64,000 nucleotides of DNA, taken from NCBI GenBank assembly GCA_946548085.1, contig CAMNPN010000011.1, positions 27,481 through 91,480 of the forward strand, given 5' to 3'. Of this stretch, positions 1 to 11,200 are shown piece after piece; the stretch's first letter is position 1, and every line of letters begins with the position of its first letter. Both the position numbers and the translations under genes were made by a program. The notes beneath the pieces are model-generated. The model saw only the letters and a program-made list of their open reading frames with translations. It was not told the origin of the DNA and did no database searches. This DNA comes from an uncultured Prevotella sp. (GTDB taxonomy: Bacteria > Bacteroidota > Bacteroidia > Bacteroidales > Bacteroidaceae).

Positions 1-1025
1 TCATAGCCTTCGGGGTAGCTGTCGCAGTGATGGTCTCTGGTTGCTCAGTGATTGACGATGATCTGAGCGATTGTGGCGAAGAGCTGGAACTGGACTACGA
101 CCTGCACTTGGTGACCAATATGTCTATCGAGCTTCAGAATGAGCTCGACAGAAAGGCTGATGCCAATCTGTTGAAGGCACTTCGTGACTATCTCGCTCCT
201 GTCTTTACCGACTATGCCCATGATTTAGACCTCTCGTTCTATGATACACAGGGCGATTCAGCCCAGCTGCACCATGAGCGGCATATCATGGATGCCAACG
301 AGTTGAGTTATAAACTCTATCTGCCTCGTCGTTATTATATGCACACGGCAGTTGCTAACGTGGAGGATAATAAGTCTGTCTCGTATGAGGGGACGGAGAG
401 ATGCCATCAAGCCTCGTTCCGTCAGGCGGCTACAGACACCGTCGTCACTCACAAGACGGGGCTCTTCACGGCTCGTCAGCCGATGCAGTTGTCGGGTGGA
501 GCCAGTAAGACGTTTTTCATACATCTCTACATGGCGAACTGTGCTGCAGCCTTGGTTCTCGACACCAGCGCAGCCTCATTTAGTGGTATTAAAGTGGTGT
601 CTACGGGGTTTGCCTCACATTTTAATATAGCTGACAGTACTTATGTATATGCTGCCAATCCTCCTATCGTGAAGACTGACAGAATCGAGACTGGTAGTGA
701 CGGTCAGTTGTGTTTTTGTACCGTGAACTTCCCGTCGCAAGAGTTGTCGGCAGTAGCCACTCGGAATATCATCGAGACGGAAGCACCTTTCGTGTCTCTC
801 GATGCTGACAGGGCTTTATGGCAGTTTAGAGTGTATGTGACCCTCCCTGACGGAAAGGTGACAGAGAGTATTCTCGGCGTTAGGAAGCCGCTCCGTGCTG
901 GACAACTGAAGATTATCCGAGCCCGTGTCTATGCCAATGGTGGACTTGAGCCTGACGACCAGAATGTGGGCGTTAGCGTTACCCTCGACTGGAATGAGGC
1001 AGGGCATCATCATGTGCCGCTTTAG
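1..1025 (+). CDS. FimB/Mfa2-family fimbrial anchor lipoprotein (5' partial)
   Basis: The reading frame is open from the first bases of the window, and the hydrophobic end of a signal peptide (AFGVAVAVMVSGC) precedes a lipobox Cys at about base 42, so the true start lies outside. The mature protein begins CSVIDDDLSDCGEELEL, the acidic, two-cysteine start typical of FimB/Mfa2 anchors. In Porphyromonas such lipoproteins hold the fimbria at the outer membrane and limit its length. It ends near the DLEW-like 'VTLDWNEAG' strand usual for the family. The next gene starts 30 bases downstream on the same strand and also encodes a fimbrillin-type lipoprotein, so this is probably one operon. Family call is firm; the exact role is inferred from position. 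Confidence 0.82.
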   Translation, partial: IAFGVAVAVMVSGCSVIDDDLSDCGEELELDYDLHLVTNMSIELQNELDRKADANLLKALRDYLAPVFTDYAHDLDLSFYDTQGDSAQLHHERHIMDANELSYKLYLPRRYYMHTAVANVEDNKSVSYEGTERCHQASFRQAATDTVVTHKTGLFTARQPMQLSGGASKTFFIHLYMANCAAALVLDTSAASFSGIKVVSTGFASHFNIADSTYVYAANPPIVKTDRIETGSDGQLCFCTVNFPSQELSAVATRNIIETEAPFVSLDADRALWQFRVYVTLPDGKVTESILGVRKPLRAGQLKIIRARVYANGGLEPDDQNVGVSVTLDWNEAGHHHVPL

Positions 1026-1055
1026 GAGGTGAGAGAAAAAAGTCAAATGTAAGAA

Positions 1056-2882
1056 ATGAAGAAAGAGGTATTCATAGCAATAATCGTGATGTTGGCAGTC
1101 TTTACGGGGTGTGCCGACCATGACGAGTTGGTGGATAATGATGCCAGCGACATGCCTGTTGCCGTGAATCTCGCCTTCTCCATGCCCACCGCTTCAAAGA
1201 GCATGACCCGTATGGCTGATAGCGTTGTTCAGACGACTCCAGACTGCTATCGAGGCTTAAAAGAGGTACGTATTATACCTTTTAAAGTAACGGGATTAAT
1301 CGGAAGTGAAAACCTCCCATTTGTCTATGATGTCGCTGGCGGTGACGAATCCGGACGGGTGTCTGGCAAGCCTTCAGCTCTCACACCTTCGGCTTATTAC
1401 TATTATCCTGATTGCCCTTTCTGGTCAGGCACAACTTCTGTGCTGTTCTATGCCCGTGGTGCTAACTCCGTCAAAGTGGGGGTGGATGCCATTCCTGCTA
1501 CCGACAAGACCTATTACGGTTCTACTGTTACAAACTATATGGATGTCAGCAGCCCAGCTCAAATCCAGTTCAGCCCAGAACAGATTCTGCAAACTACGGA
1601 TGTTCATAGCAGGGCACAGGCTTTGGCAGACTATCTCACTGCTATCGCAAGCACGACAGGATGGTCTGTTTCCGAGGATCCGAAGCTGAAAGCACTCTAT
1701 AAGGATTTCATCCATCAGGATGATAATAGGAACAATGCAGTCATTGGTGGTTCGTCTGCCTGTGTCAGGGCCTTTGTCGAAGAACTATACCGGGAGGCAG
1801 GCAAGCAGGAGACTGCCGATGCCGCAGCTACAGCAGTGGCTGCCGCTATCCGTAATAATATCCAAGCCGGTGCTTCCGTCGACGATCAGGGCAAGGTGAC
1901 GCTGACAAACTGGAATGGAACCGAACTGACTGGCTATCCTGCGGTGATAGGACTGCCTGATGGCGCCGCTGCCTTGAAGTGGAACGGAAAGGCTTTCGAG
2001 TCACATACCCAGACATCTGTCGAGACATCCATTACGAGCCTCGACCACTTTGCCTACCCTGCAGAACTCTGTTATTACGGCAATAGTACCATCAAGACCT
2101 CCAGCGAAGATGTGGACAAAACGGTTTATCAGAATGCGACAACATGGAGCGAGGTGCTCGGTAATTATAAGGCTGGGACGGTGATTACCTCCGCCACAAA
2201 GTCGGCTGCGATGGTGTCGCCTGTCCAGTATGGTGTGGCACAGCTGAGTGTCAGACTGAAGCAGGTTGTGGCCGCCCCCTTTCTTGATGCCAATGGTGAT
2301 ATAGTGAGCTTTGCCGATAACTATTATCCTCTGACGGCAGTTATTGTGGGCGGGCAGTATCCTGTGGGCTTCGACTTCAGGCCGGAGACAGTCCAGTCCT
2401 GGCCGGAAGGAGAGACAGAGTCGGAGAAGATGACCGACAAAATGCTCTTTGTCTATGACCCGCAGGTGAAGACGGACAAGTCTGCCGGTACGGCAGGCTA
2501 TTACTGTCTGAGCAGTTCTGGTGATACTGGCACGGCCAACACACTTGTATTGCAGACGTATGAGAAGAAGAACGTGAGGGTGGTCCTTGAGTTCGAGAAT
2601 CGGAGCGACAAGAAGTTTATGGGACACGACGGCATCGTCTACCCTGGTACGAAGTTCTACCTGTTAGGCGAGGTGAATCCGGCAATGGGTACTAATACGT
2701 CGCCAGATAGTAAGAACCGTGTGTTCACTCAGGATTTCACGACGACGTTCGATGTTCAAGTGGAGAGCTTCAAGGGTGCTTATAACGTTATGCCCGACCT
2801 CTTAGCACCTCGGATGGAGATAGGTGTGAAGGTTGTTAATTGGGAGACGATTCGCCCCACTACGGTGGAGCTTCAGAAATAA
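1056..2882 (+). CDS. Fimbrillin-type (Mfa/FimA-like) lipoprotein, 608 aa
   Basis: Starts MKKEVFIAIIVMLAVFTGC, a lipoprotein signal with Cys19 as lipidation site. The N-terminal region (about residues 25-110) carries the fimbrillin pattern of a beta-strand with 'GLKEVRIIPFKV', as in large Mfa1-like subunits. The C-terminus has the 'YNVMPDLLAPRMEIGVKVVNW' type ending seen in Bacteroidota fimbrial subunits. It lies 30 bases after the anchor gene and 6 bases before the next fimbrillin, so all are likely co-transcribed. In the Mfa/Fim pathway such prepilins are lipidated, exported, cut by a gingipain-like protease and assembled by donor-strand exchange. Whether this is a shaft or an accessory (Mfa3/Mfa4-like) subunit cannot be told; its size, above the usual 350-450, favours an accessory or tip-proximal role. 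Confidence 0.75.
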   Translation: MKKEVFIAIIVMLAVFTGCADHDELVDNDASDMPVAVNLAFSMPTASKSMTRMADSVVQTTPDCYRGLKEVRIIPFKVTGLIGSENLPFVYDVAGGDESGRVSGKPSALTPSAYYYYPDCPFWSGTTSVLFYARGANSVKVGVDAIPATDKTYYGSTVTNYMDVSSPAQIQFSPEQILQTTDVHSRAQALADYLTAIASTTGWSVSEDPKLKALYKDFIHQDDNRNNAVIGGSSACVRAFVEELYREAGKQETADAAATAVAAAIRNNIQAGASVDDQGKVTLTNWNGTELTGYPAVIGLPDGAAALKWNGKAFESHTQTSVETSITSLDHFAYPAELCYYGNSTIKTSSEDVDKTVYQNATTWSEVLGNYKAGTVITSATKSAAMVSPVQYGVAQLSVRLKQVVAAPFLDANGDIVSFADNYYPLTAVIVGGQYPVGFDFRPETVQSWPEGETESEKMTDKMLFVYDPQVKTDKSAGTAGYYCLSSSGDTGTANTLVLQTYEKKNVRVVLEFENRSDKKFMGHDGIVYPGTKFYLLGEVNPAMGTNTSPDSKNRVFTQDFTTTFDVQVESFKGAYNVMPDLLAPRMEIGVKVVNWETIRPTTVELQK

Positions 2883-2888
2883 ATAGAG

Positions 2889-4055
2889 ATGAAGATACAA
2901 AAGAGATATAGATGGTTGTTGTCTGGCGCCCTGCTCTTGCTGCCGGTGCTGTTGCTATTTATGGCCTGCAGCAGCGACGAGACTGTGGATGAGCCAAAGC
3001 TCAATATCTATGTCTATGCACCGGAACAACCGGCAATAACACGTAGCGAGATTGTTCCTACAGAACCGGAGGCAAAGATTTACAACTTGCAGATATGGGT
3101 GTTCCGAAGCAGCGACCCGACAAAGTTGGTGGCCAGTCTCACGCTAAGGAAAGAAGAGGAGCTGCAAGGCTTGAACGAGAACAAGAGTGCCTCGTATAGT
3201 ATCGCCCTTGCCGACAGGAGCTTCGCTGAGCGGCCAGAACCGGTAGACATCTATGTGATGGCTAACGTGATTGATAACAATGGTACAAACTATCTCGAGC
3301 CTATCAACAATAGTGCAGACCTGAATAAGGCTGCCTTTGATGGTGGTCACTTCTTCAGCTATACAAAATCTCCCTATCAGGCTGTTACCACGATTCCTGT
3401 CGGCAGAGGTGTTCCCATGTCGGGTGTGGCCCGTGGCAAGAGTGTTGTCGATAGGAACAACGTCCTTCATATCAACGATGCGAACCTGACGCTGGTGCGT
3501 ACCGTATCAAAGATCCGTTTCGTGTTCTCTTCTCTGGAAGAGGAAGGCGTGGAACGGGTCCTTGTCGATGGTATCAAACTGAACAAAGACCTGTTGTATT
3601 CCAAGGAGCGCTTCTTCCTCGATGGCGACCATCCTAACTATTGGGTCGAGGGCTCTGCCTTTAACGAGGAGGTGCTGTTGGTGGCTGGCGACCGGGTGAA
3701 TCCGATTATTCAGAACACCGATCCCACCAAGTATGCTTATAGCAGTAGCATGGCGGATGATGACTATGAGACTCTCATCAATGAAGGCATCCAGAATGGT
3801 GAACTGACAGAGTTTGGGCCTGTCTATCTGCCTGAGAGTGACAAACGGCTGTCTGGCACCATCTCCTTCCGCTTTAACAACGACAAGCAGCTGTCCGCTT
3901 CTTTCTCTATGGCAAACGGTGACTTCCGGCGTAATCAGACATGGATCGTCTACGCCTATTACTTAGGTTCATCTAAACTTGAGGTCAACACCGTCAAGGT
4001 GGTGGACTGGGAAGACGTGCCTGGGACGCCGGATCATGATATACATAATTGGTAA
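2889..4055 (+). CDS. Fimbrillin-type lipoprotein, 388 aa
   Basis: Begins MKIQKRYRW followed by a long Leu-rich segment and lipobox LLFMAC (Cys27). The mature N-terminal domain has the Mfa/FimA hallmarks: a first strand (LNIYVYAPE), 'AKIYNLQIWVF' as the second, then a charged insert. The C-terminus ends in 'VKVVDWEDVP', the W-D motif common to Bacteroidota fimbrillins. Spacing to the upstream gene is 6 bases, and its stop codon overlaps the next start (TAATG), which suggests translational coupling. Length fits an ordinary fimbrial subunit. It is probably a minor or accessory pilin of the same fimbria; a shaft role cannot be excluded. Confidence 0.75.
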   Translation: MKIQKRYRWLLSGALLLLPVLLLFMACSSDETVDEPKLNIYVYAPEQPAITRSEIVPTEPEAKIYNLQIWVFRSSDPTKLVASLTLRKEEELQGLNENKSASYSIALADRSFAERPEPVDIYVMANVIDNNGTNYLEPINNSADLNKAAFDGGHFFSYTKSPYQAVTTIPVGRGVPMSGVARGKSVVDRNNVLHINDANLTLVRTVSKIRFVFSSLEEEGVERVLVDGIKLNKDLLYSKERFFLDGDHPNYWVEGSAFNEEVLLVAGDRVNPIIQNTDPTKYAYSSSMADDDYETLINEGIQNGELTEFGPVYLPESDKRLSGTISFRFNNDKQLSASFSMANGDFRRNQTWIVYAYYLGSSKLEVNTVKVVDWEDVPGTPDHDIHNW

Positions 4056-5203
4056 TGATAAAGATGAAGTACAGATATTGGCTATTCCTCCTGGCAGCTC
4101 TGCTGCTCACAGCCTGTTCAAAGGATTCCGACCAGGCTGTTGATCCAGGTGATGTGCCTGTTCCTGGTTCTAATCCCACGCCCTCGCCCGGTGCAGGCGA
4201 GAGTCGGTTGTGGGTGGCATCCGTCACCCGGGCCTTGGCCGACGATCAAGTCTATGATGCTGCCACCGCTTATACCACCCATGCCCCTGTACATATATTC
4301 CTGATGTCTGGCACTGATGATCAGGCTATTACCCTGAGTCGAGAGGGACAGTTCGTGTTTGACCCTAACGCTACTCCCCAGTGGTCCTCAACCATTGGCC
4401 TGAAAGAACAGTATAACTGTATCTATGGCTATTCACCGGCTTCAGCTGCCAAGGCGTCCATCAGCTATCCCAGCGGTGCAACCTCCTATAAGAATGGGGC
4501 GGTGCTCACCCTGACAAATGTCGGTGCGGCCTCGGGAAGCGACCTTTGCGTCGTGGTTGGCATGAGGCATGGGGCCACCATGGCAGAAACGGCAGAGACA
4601 CCTGAGAGAGGACAGTTCTACTTCGTGAGGAATGCGTCGTCCAACTACGTCAGTCTGTTGCTCGACCATATCTTCTCTCGTATCGATTTCAAGATAAGCC
4701 TGGGCACAGCCTACAGCGAGCTGCGCCGTATCAAGATCAAGAAGCTGGAGCTGCTGTCGGCTTACGAGCTGACGAGTGTGACGGTGCCGTTGACTGCCAA
4801 CACCACCGATGCCAGTCCCATCGGGGATATCACCTATACCACCAGGGCATTGGCTGACGGACACTCGTCAGGAGTGCTCTATGACTTTACGGCTGATGCT
4901 GACAATCCTACTGGCAAGGAAATCGCTGTCGATGGTACGGTGTTCCAGGGATTCTTTGCGCCGGATGAAAGCAAGTTGATTGCTAAAGGTCTTTCATTAG
5001 TTTGCATTTATGATGTATATAATATAAAAGGTACGCGTGTGCGAGAGAACTGTGTGTCGGCGAACAGTCTGACAGGACTGACGGCTTTGACGACGCTAAC
5101 ACGTGGCAAACGGACGACGGTCAGCCTGACCGTAGAGCCTACATATCTCTACCAGCTCTCCGAGGATGAACTCGATAATCCGGGCATAAAGATTGATAAC
5201 TGA
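4055..5203 (+). CDS. Fimbrillin-like (Mfa_like type) lipoprotein
   Basis: Start chosen at the ATG that shares its A with the preceding TAA (TAATG); another ATG lies nine bases on, at 4064. The product has a signal peptide (YRYWLFLLAALLLTAC) with lipobox Cys, then a Pro/Gly-rich linker (VDPGDVPVPGSNPTPSPGAG) before the fold. The body resembles the Bacteroides 'fimbrillin family' (Mfa_like) domain: TRALADDQVYDAATAY, then alternating hydrophobic strands and 'FSRIDFKISLGTAYSELRRIKI', a conserved central strand pair. It is the last small lipoprotein before the giant gene, which begins 17 bases after its stop. Likely a tip or adaptor subunit; this is inference from order alone. Confidence 0.72.
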   Translation: MIKMKYRYWLFLLAALLLTACSKDSDQAVDPGDVPVPGSNPTPSPGAGESRLWVASVTRALADDQVYDAATAYTTHAPVHIFLMSGTDDQAITLSREGQFVFDPNATPQWSSTIGLKEQYNCIYGYSPASAAKASISYPSGATSYKNGAVLTLTNVGAASGSDLCVVVGMRHGATMAETAETPERGQFYFVRNASSNYVSLLLDHIFSRIDFKISLGTAYSELRRIKIKKLELLSAYELTSVTVPLTANTTDASPIGDITYTTRALADGHSSGVLYDFTADADNPTGKEIAVDGTVFQGFFAPDESKLIAKGLSLVCIYDVYNIKGTRVRENCVSANSLTGLTALTTLTRGKRTTVSLTVEPTYLYQLSEDELDNPGIKIDN

Positions 5204-5220
5204 AGATTGGACGTTTAACT

Positions 5221-8200
5221 ATGATAAAAGGGATTTTACATAAGATAGACAGACAGACGGCATTGAAGCGGTTGCTATTGTGCATTGCATTGTTCAGTGC
5301 CCCATGTTCAATGTTCAATGTTTTTGCGCAGATCACCATCGGCGGTAATGTCTATGGCGGTGGCAATGCCGGTGCCACGGAAGGACAAACGAAGGTTGTC
5401 GTCCGTGCCGGTGAAATCCAAGGCGAGGTCTATGGCGGTGCCCGTCAGGCTGACGTTAAAGGCTCTGCTTTCGTCAATATCGACGGTGAGCATATGAGTG
5501 GCGACATCCTCATCAACCGTGTGTTTGGCGGTAACGATATCTCCGGCACCATCGGCTCGTCGGAGACATTACAGACGACCGTGCCTACAGAGTTGACACA
5601 TGCGGCGGACTACGGTATCACAAATGAAAACACATATAATGCCTATGTGCTGACGACACCCGAACGAACCCAGACCGCGACGACAGGTGAGGGTGATGCT
5701 GCTACGACGACCACCACAAAACCTTACGGCATTTTCATCGGACAGCTCTTCGGCGGCGGTAATGGTGACTACGACTATACAAAAGAGGAGTTTGCCGGCA
5801 AGAGTGCGCCCAACCTAGTCAAAACCTACCTGGAGTTGAGAGGCGGTACCATCGCCTACGTCTATGGTGGCGGCAACAACGCGACAGTGACCGAGGCCAC
5901 GGATATTTGTATCGACAATGGCGCTGGTGTGACGACATCTATTCCTGCCAGTGCCAGCGGCACGGCAGAAAACAAGTTGCGTGACTTGGAACGCCTTAAG
6001 ACTATGGGTATAGCCGTTCTCGGGGATGTCGTAGAGCGGGATCTCTATCATTTCTCCCGTGTCTTCGGTGGAAACAACAAAGCTGAGATGAAGATCCGCC
6101 CCACCTGGCACCTGCTGAAAGGTAATATCGAGAACCTCTATAGTGGTGGCAACGAGGGAGACATGACAAGTCCCGAAGGCCTGGTGCTTCAGATTGACAA
6201 AGGTTCGGAGATCATGGTCCACAATGTCTATGGCGGTTGCCGAAAGGCAGATGTCCGTCCGTTGTATGCCGATGGGACTGATGTGCCTAATGCTGACATC
6301 AAACTGAATCCCAATCCGAACAACATCCCTGCAGGCTTCTCTGCCCGTACTCGTATCCTTGGTGGAAATATCACCAATGTCTATGGCGGTAACGATATCT
6401 CAGGAAATGTCTATGGCGGTAATACTGTCGGCATCTTCACCACCATCCACGGCGATGTCTATGGCGGTGGCAACGGCTCGTACCCCTATACCGACAATGC
6501 GGCACTAAAAGACCATGACTATTATCGCGACTATTATTATGATCCGGGCGATAACTCCGTAGAGGCCCTTAACAATCATCGTCCCAATGCTGAACAGGTA
6601 TCAATCCTGCTTAGGGGTACAGAGGCGGAGCCCGTTTTTGTGGAGGGTGCCGTCTATGTAGGTGGTAACAGCGCCTCGCTCCAGAAGCTCACAGACATCC
6701 CCAACCGTCAGGCACATGTCAAGATTGGCTCGTATGTGACGGTAGACAAGGTGTTCCTCGGCAACAATGGTGAAAACATGGTGAAGAGCAATGTTGCTGA
6801 CGATGCGAACGACATCGGCGAGGGCGTGCTGCGCACCTTTGCCAACACGACGATTGCTGGCTCTAAGTTCAATTCGATAGACCTGACGGATGCCAGCCTC
6901 TTTGCCAAGTACATGGAGGGCTGTGCCATGAAGTTGATGCCTGGTGTGCTCTTCGAGTCCAAAGCCAATGGAGCCCCCTATGACTATGAACACTACTCTA
7001 GTCAGTTTGGCTCCTTCTACTTCGGCGGCAATGTCGGAAGCATGATGACCGACGGACTGACCGACATATTGCTCGACGATAATGTTATTATATATAATAA
7101 GGTGGTGGGTGGCTGTAACAAGGCCGATGTTGATGCCACTGAATTCAATGCCGCCTTTAAGGGGGGACTTCTTGGCAGTCCTGACGCTAACGGAGATAAG
7201 TTGAAACTTACCTTTGCCGGACTGAAGGTCCAGCCTAAGCGGTGGAAGAATCCCGACGATCTGACCCAGGGTCTGGTGTGGAACACTTACATCGGAGATA
7301 CCCCTGTCGATGCGCCGACAGACCTGCCCAGTGGCGGCACGTCTTCTGTTAACGACAAGAACCGTCGCTTGAAGGGGGGCAACGTCTATGGTGGCTGCTA
7401 TGAGTCGGGTCATGTGAACGGCAATGTGATCATCAACCTGAACAAGTCACTGGTAGACCGCCAGGGCGACTTCGCCATCTTCGACCAGGTGGAGAAGGAC
7501 GAGGGCGAGGCCAAGCTCTACCATAATAGTGTCAATGGTGAGGAATACCAGTATACGATTACCAAACGTAACTCCGGTGTCATCCTCGACGAGCAGGGTA
7601 TGGACGTGCTGGGTGCCGCACTCAATGTCTTCGGCGGTGGCTATGGTAAGTCCTCCGAGATATGGGGTACCACCACCATCAACCTCAACGGCGGCTATAC
7701 CTTCCAAATATTCGGCGGCGGTGAGCTGGGACCTGTCGGCAATCCGAGCGATACCAACACGGCTGACTATGATACGAAGTACAGCACCTACATCAATTTG
7801 AACGGAGCTGTCGCTGGCGTGGCAAGGGATGCTGAGGGCGACAGTGAGGAGATGGCTGAGGCTGAGTTCATCTATGGCGGTGGTTTCGAGGGACTTGTCT
7901 ACGGCAGCACCCACATCCACCTCGGCAACGGTCGAATCTTCAACTCCTTTGCCGGTGCATGCAATGCCGATATCCTCGGACACACCGAGACCTATGTGGG
8001 CAGTTGGACTGACAAGGCTGGTCGTACCGTGACAGGCTTCCCATGGATTCGTGACCATGTCTATGGCGGTAACGACCTCGGTGGGCATGTTCTTGGTAGC
8101 AAAAGCTTCGTCAGCCAAGTCAGCGACGTGGCTCTGCCGAAGGTGTATGGCTATAGTGCTTCCAACGCCACTCCCGATGTCCTGACGGCCTCCGCCTATA

Positions 8201-11200
8201 TGGAGTACAATCAGGGGCGTGTGGAGAATATCTTTGGTGGTTGTTACGGCGACTACGACTATAGCAACGCTGCTTATAGCCGTCGTGTCGGCGAGAAGAA
8301 GCCGCACATGGACAATGCCTTCGTCAACATCCGCCCGTTCCGTCATAATAGCAATGTCATCAAGAAGGTGTTCGGTGCCGGACAGGGCTATACCGGCGAC
8401 CGCGACGGCGATAAGATGCAGAATCGCAGTTATGTGCTTATTGACATCCCGCAGGGCATGGACAACTTCCGTGGCACCGAGGTCTTTGGCGCTGGTGCCT
8501 ACGATGGTCTGGGCATGGCCTTCACGCCTACTGAGGCAAAGGCTAACCCCGACAATGCCACTGCTGTTGTCGATCTTGTCCGCGGACAGATCAGCGCAGC
8601 CTATGGCGGTAGCTTCAACGAGGGCGTCACCCGTCGTACCATGGTCAACGTACCTGTTGGCTCGACCATCCATCTGGACAAGATATTCGGTGGAGCCTAT
8701 GGTAATATCGTCAATAATCCGTGTGATGTCTATGAGAGCAATGTGAACTACCGCAGTTCCGATGCTTTGGTGTCGACCGTCTATGGTGGCAACAACAGTG
8801 TGCGCCGCACTGTCTATGCCAAGGTGAACGTCTCCTCAGAGGTGTGGTCTGACAAGGCGAAAGGCTATATGGGAACGGTCTATGGTGCCGGCTTCGGCCC
8901 GAACACCTGGGCAGAATACACCGAGATCAACCTCGAGCGGGGCGCCATGGTCTATGAGGTCTATGGCGGTGGTCAGCAGGGAACGGTGCAGAGTGCCGGC
9001 AGTATCGATAAGTATATGGAGTGGAACCCGGTAGCGACAGCCTGGAACTTTGGCGACTACTACCACTACGGGGATAACTATTTCGGTAACACCCTAACCA
9101 ACCTTGACAATGACTTGGTGAGGAGGGCAGAGCTTGATGTCAGGGCTAACCCGACCTATAAGTACAATACCAACGTCATCATCAACGAGGGTGCCACCGT
9201 GACCAACTACGTCTATGGTGGTGGCTATGGTAGTACGGCCGCAGTGACCGGCTCTACCTATGTGGCTCTCCTGGGCGGTACGGTGATGAAGGATATCTAT
9301 GGCTCCGGTACCAGCGGTTCTGTGTCGGATACACACGATGCTAAGACCTTCAAGGCCAGTACCAATATCTATATAAAAGGTGGCACGGTGCGTAATGTCT
9401 ATGGCGGCGGCTGGCGTGGTCATGTGGGTCGGCACGACGGACTCATCAGCGACATCGCCAATAATGCCAACGATATCTTCGGTGAGGCGAATGTCGTCAT
9501 CGGCGATGTCGGCGGCAGCAGCTTCTTTAATGGCGTTCCAGCCGTTACCCGCAATGTCTATGGCGGTGGTGAAGGCGGTGCCATCTTCGGCACGGCCAAC
9601 GTCACGGTCAACAATGGCTATATCGGTTACCGTTATGTGAACGGTGAGTATGTTGAGGAACTCGACGATGTCGAGGTTGGCGACAACCAGCTCGACGAGG
9701 GCGGTAACGTGTTTGGTGGCGGCTATGTGGCCAACAGTTATGTCGACTCCACCAATGTAGTGATGTGGGGCGGCACCGTCCGCGGCGGACTGTATGGCGG
9801 CGGTGAGATCGGCCCTGTAGGGCGTGGCACGGTTCTGGCAGGTGCGCCCGAAGGACTGCACAGCAATGGTAAAGCCCAGATCTATATGCCTGGTGCAACC
9901 CAGGTGATTCTCTATAATGGTCATGTCATGCGTGACGTGTTCGGCGGTGGCCGCGGCTTCGACAACTGGGGCGGGGAGGGCTATATGACGGCCGAGGAGA
10001 AGAATACCATGGACCTCAGTTCGAAGGGTTTCGTCTTCGGCAGCACCGATGTCCGTATCCGTGGCGGTGAAGTGGGAACAGTGGCCAATGTGGCGAAGGG
10101 CTATGGCAACGTCTTTGGTGGCGGTAACGTAGGACTGGTTTATAGTGGTACGGGCGTGAAGCATGGAGACCGCGGCTCGCAGGCCATATCAGAGCTGTCC
10201 AAGGGATTGCCTGTCACTGGCGGCGGCTATTACTATAAGACGTGGTATCCTAATGAGGCCGACCGTGACAAGTGTGAGCTGAGTCTCGACTGTAATGTCG
10301 TCGTGGAGCCCTACGCCCTGGTGACCTCCGCAAGCGGCATCTCCCTCGGCGACAAGACATTCCGGCAGGGAGAGTATGTGCCCACAGACTACCTGAACCT
10401 GTTACAGGATAAGAACCATGACAGCCGATGGAATCTCATCGATTATGAGTCGGGTGTCACCATCCATAATGCTGTCTTCGCTGGTGGAAATATCACCACG
10501 GGTAGCGACCAGGTGTCGGCCAGCACCTCTACCGTCTTTGGAAATGTGACGGCAGCCCTGCGCGATGTCTACAACCGCGACCTCATCACTCTCGGCACAG
10601 AGCATGTGGGTGGCCTTTACGGTGATGGTAACCTGACGTTCGTCGATGGTTGGCGCGAGCTGCATGTTAGTAACTATGGTACCGACTACTACAGCACTGA
10701 TGAGACCATCACCAAGGAGACCTACAACAGCATGAGCGACCGTGAGCGCGCCTACTTCGTACTGAACTACCGTGTGAAGGAGGGCATGACTGTCAAGGAT
10801 AAGTACAATGAGTCTCATAGTGCCGGATGGCGTGTGACCTCCGACGAGTTTAAAGACCTTTTCGAGGACACGGAGTTCATCGGCGAAGATGGCACGCCCA
10901 ACATGGCTTACTTTGATGAGCTCGGCTTCTGCTCTATCTACGCCGGTCGTCTGCTGAACACCATCCAGCGTTGCGACATGGCAGCCATCTGGGGTAGTCG
11001 TATCGTGCTCCAGGGTGCCCGCGACCGTGTGCCGGAGAAGGCCGACTACACACGCTATACCATCAACCGTGTGGGAGAACTGTCGCTTAATCAGCAGAAG
11101 TCTTCGATTGATGGCGATGATACCACCCACGGAAACTACTTCGGTATCTACAGTGTCGTGAACTACCTGGGTAACCTCACCAGCGACGTGTTCTTCACCC

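Noticed and set aside
7447-8673. Long open frames on the minus strand opposite the giant gene (also 9094-10164, 13396-14535, 15490-16893)
   Set aside because: They lie opposite a continuous repeat-coding frame, their translations are compositionally odd and lack signal peptides or known motifs, and they are explained by codon bias and repeats of the plus-strand gene.
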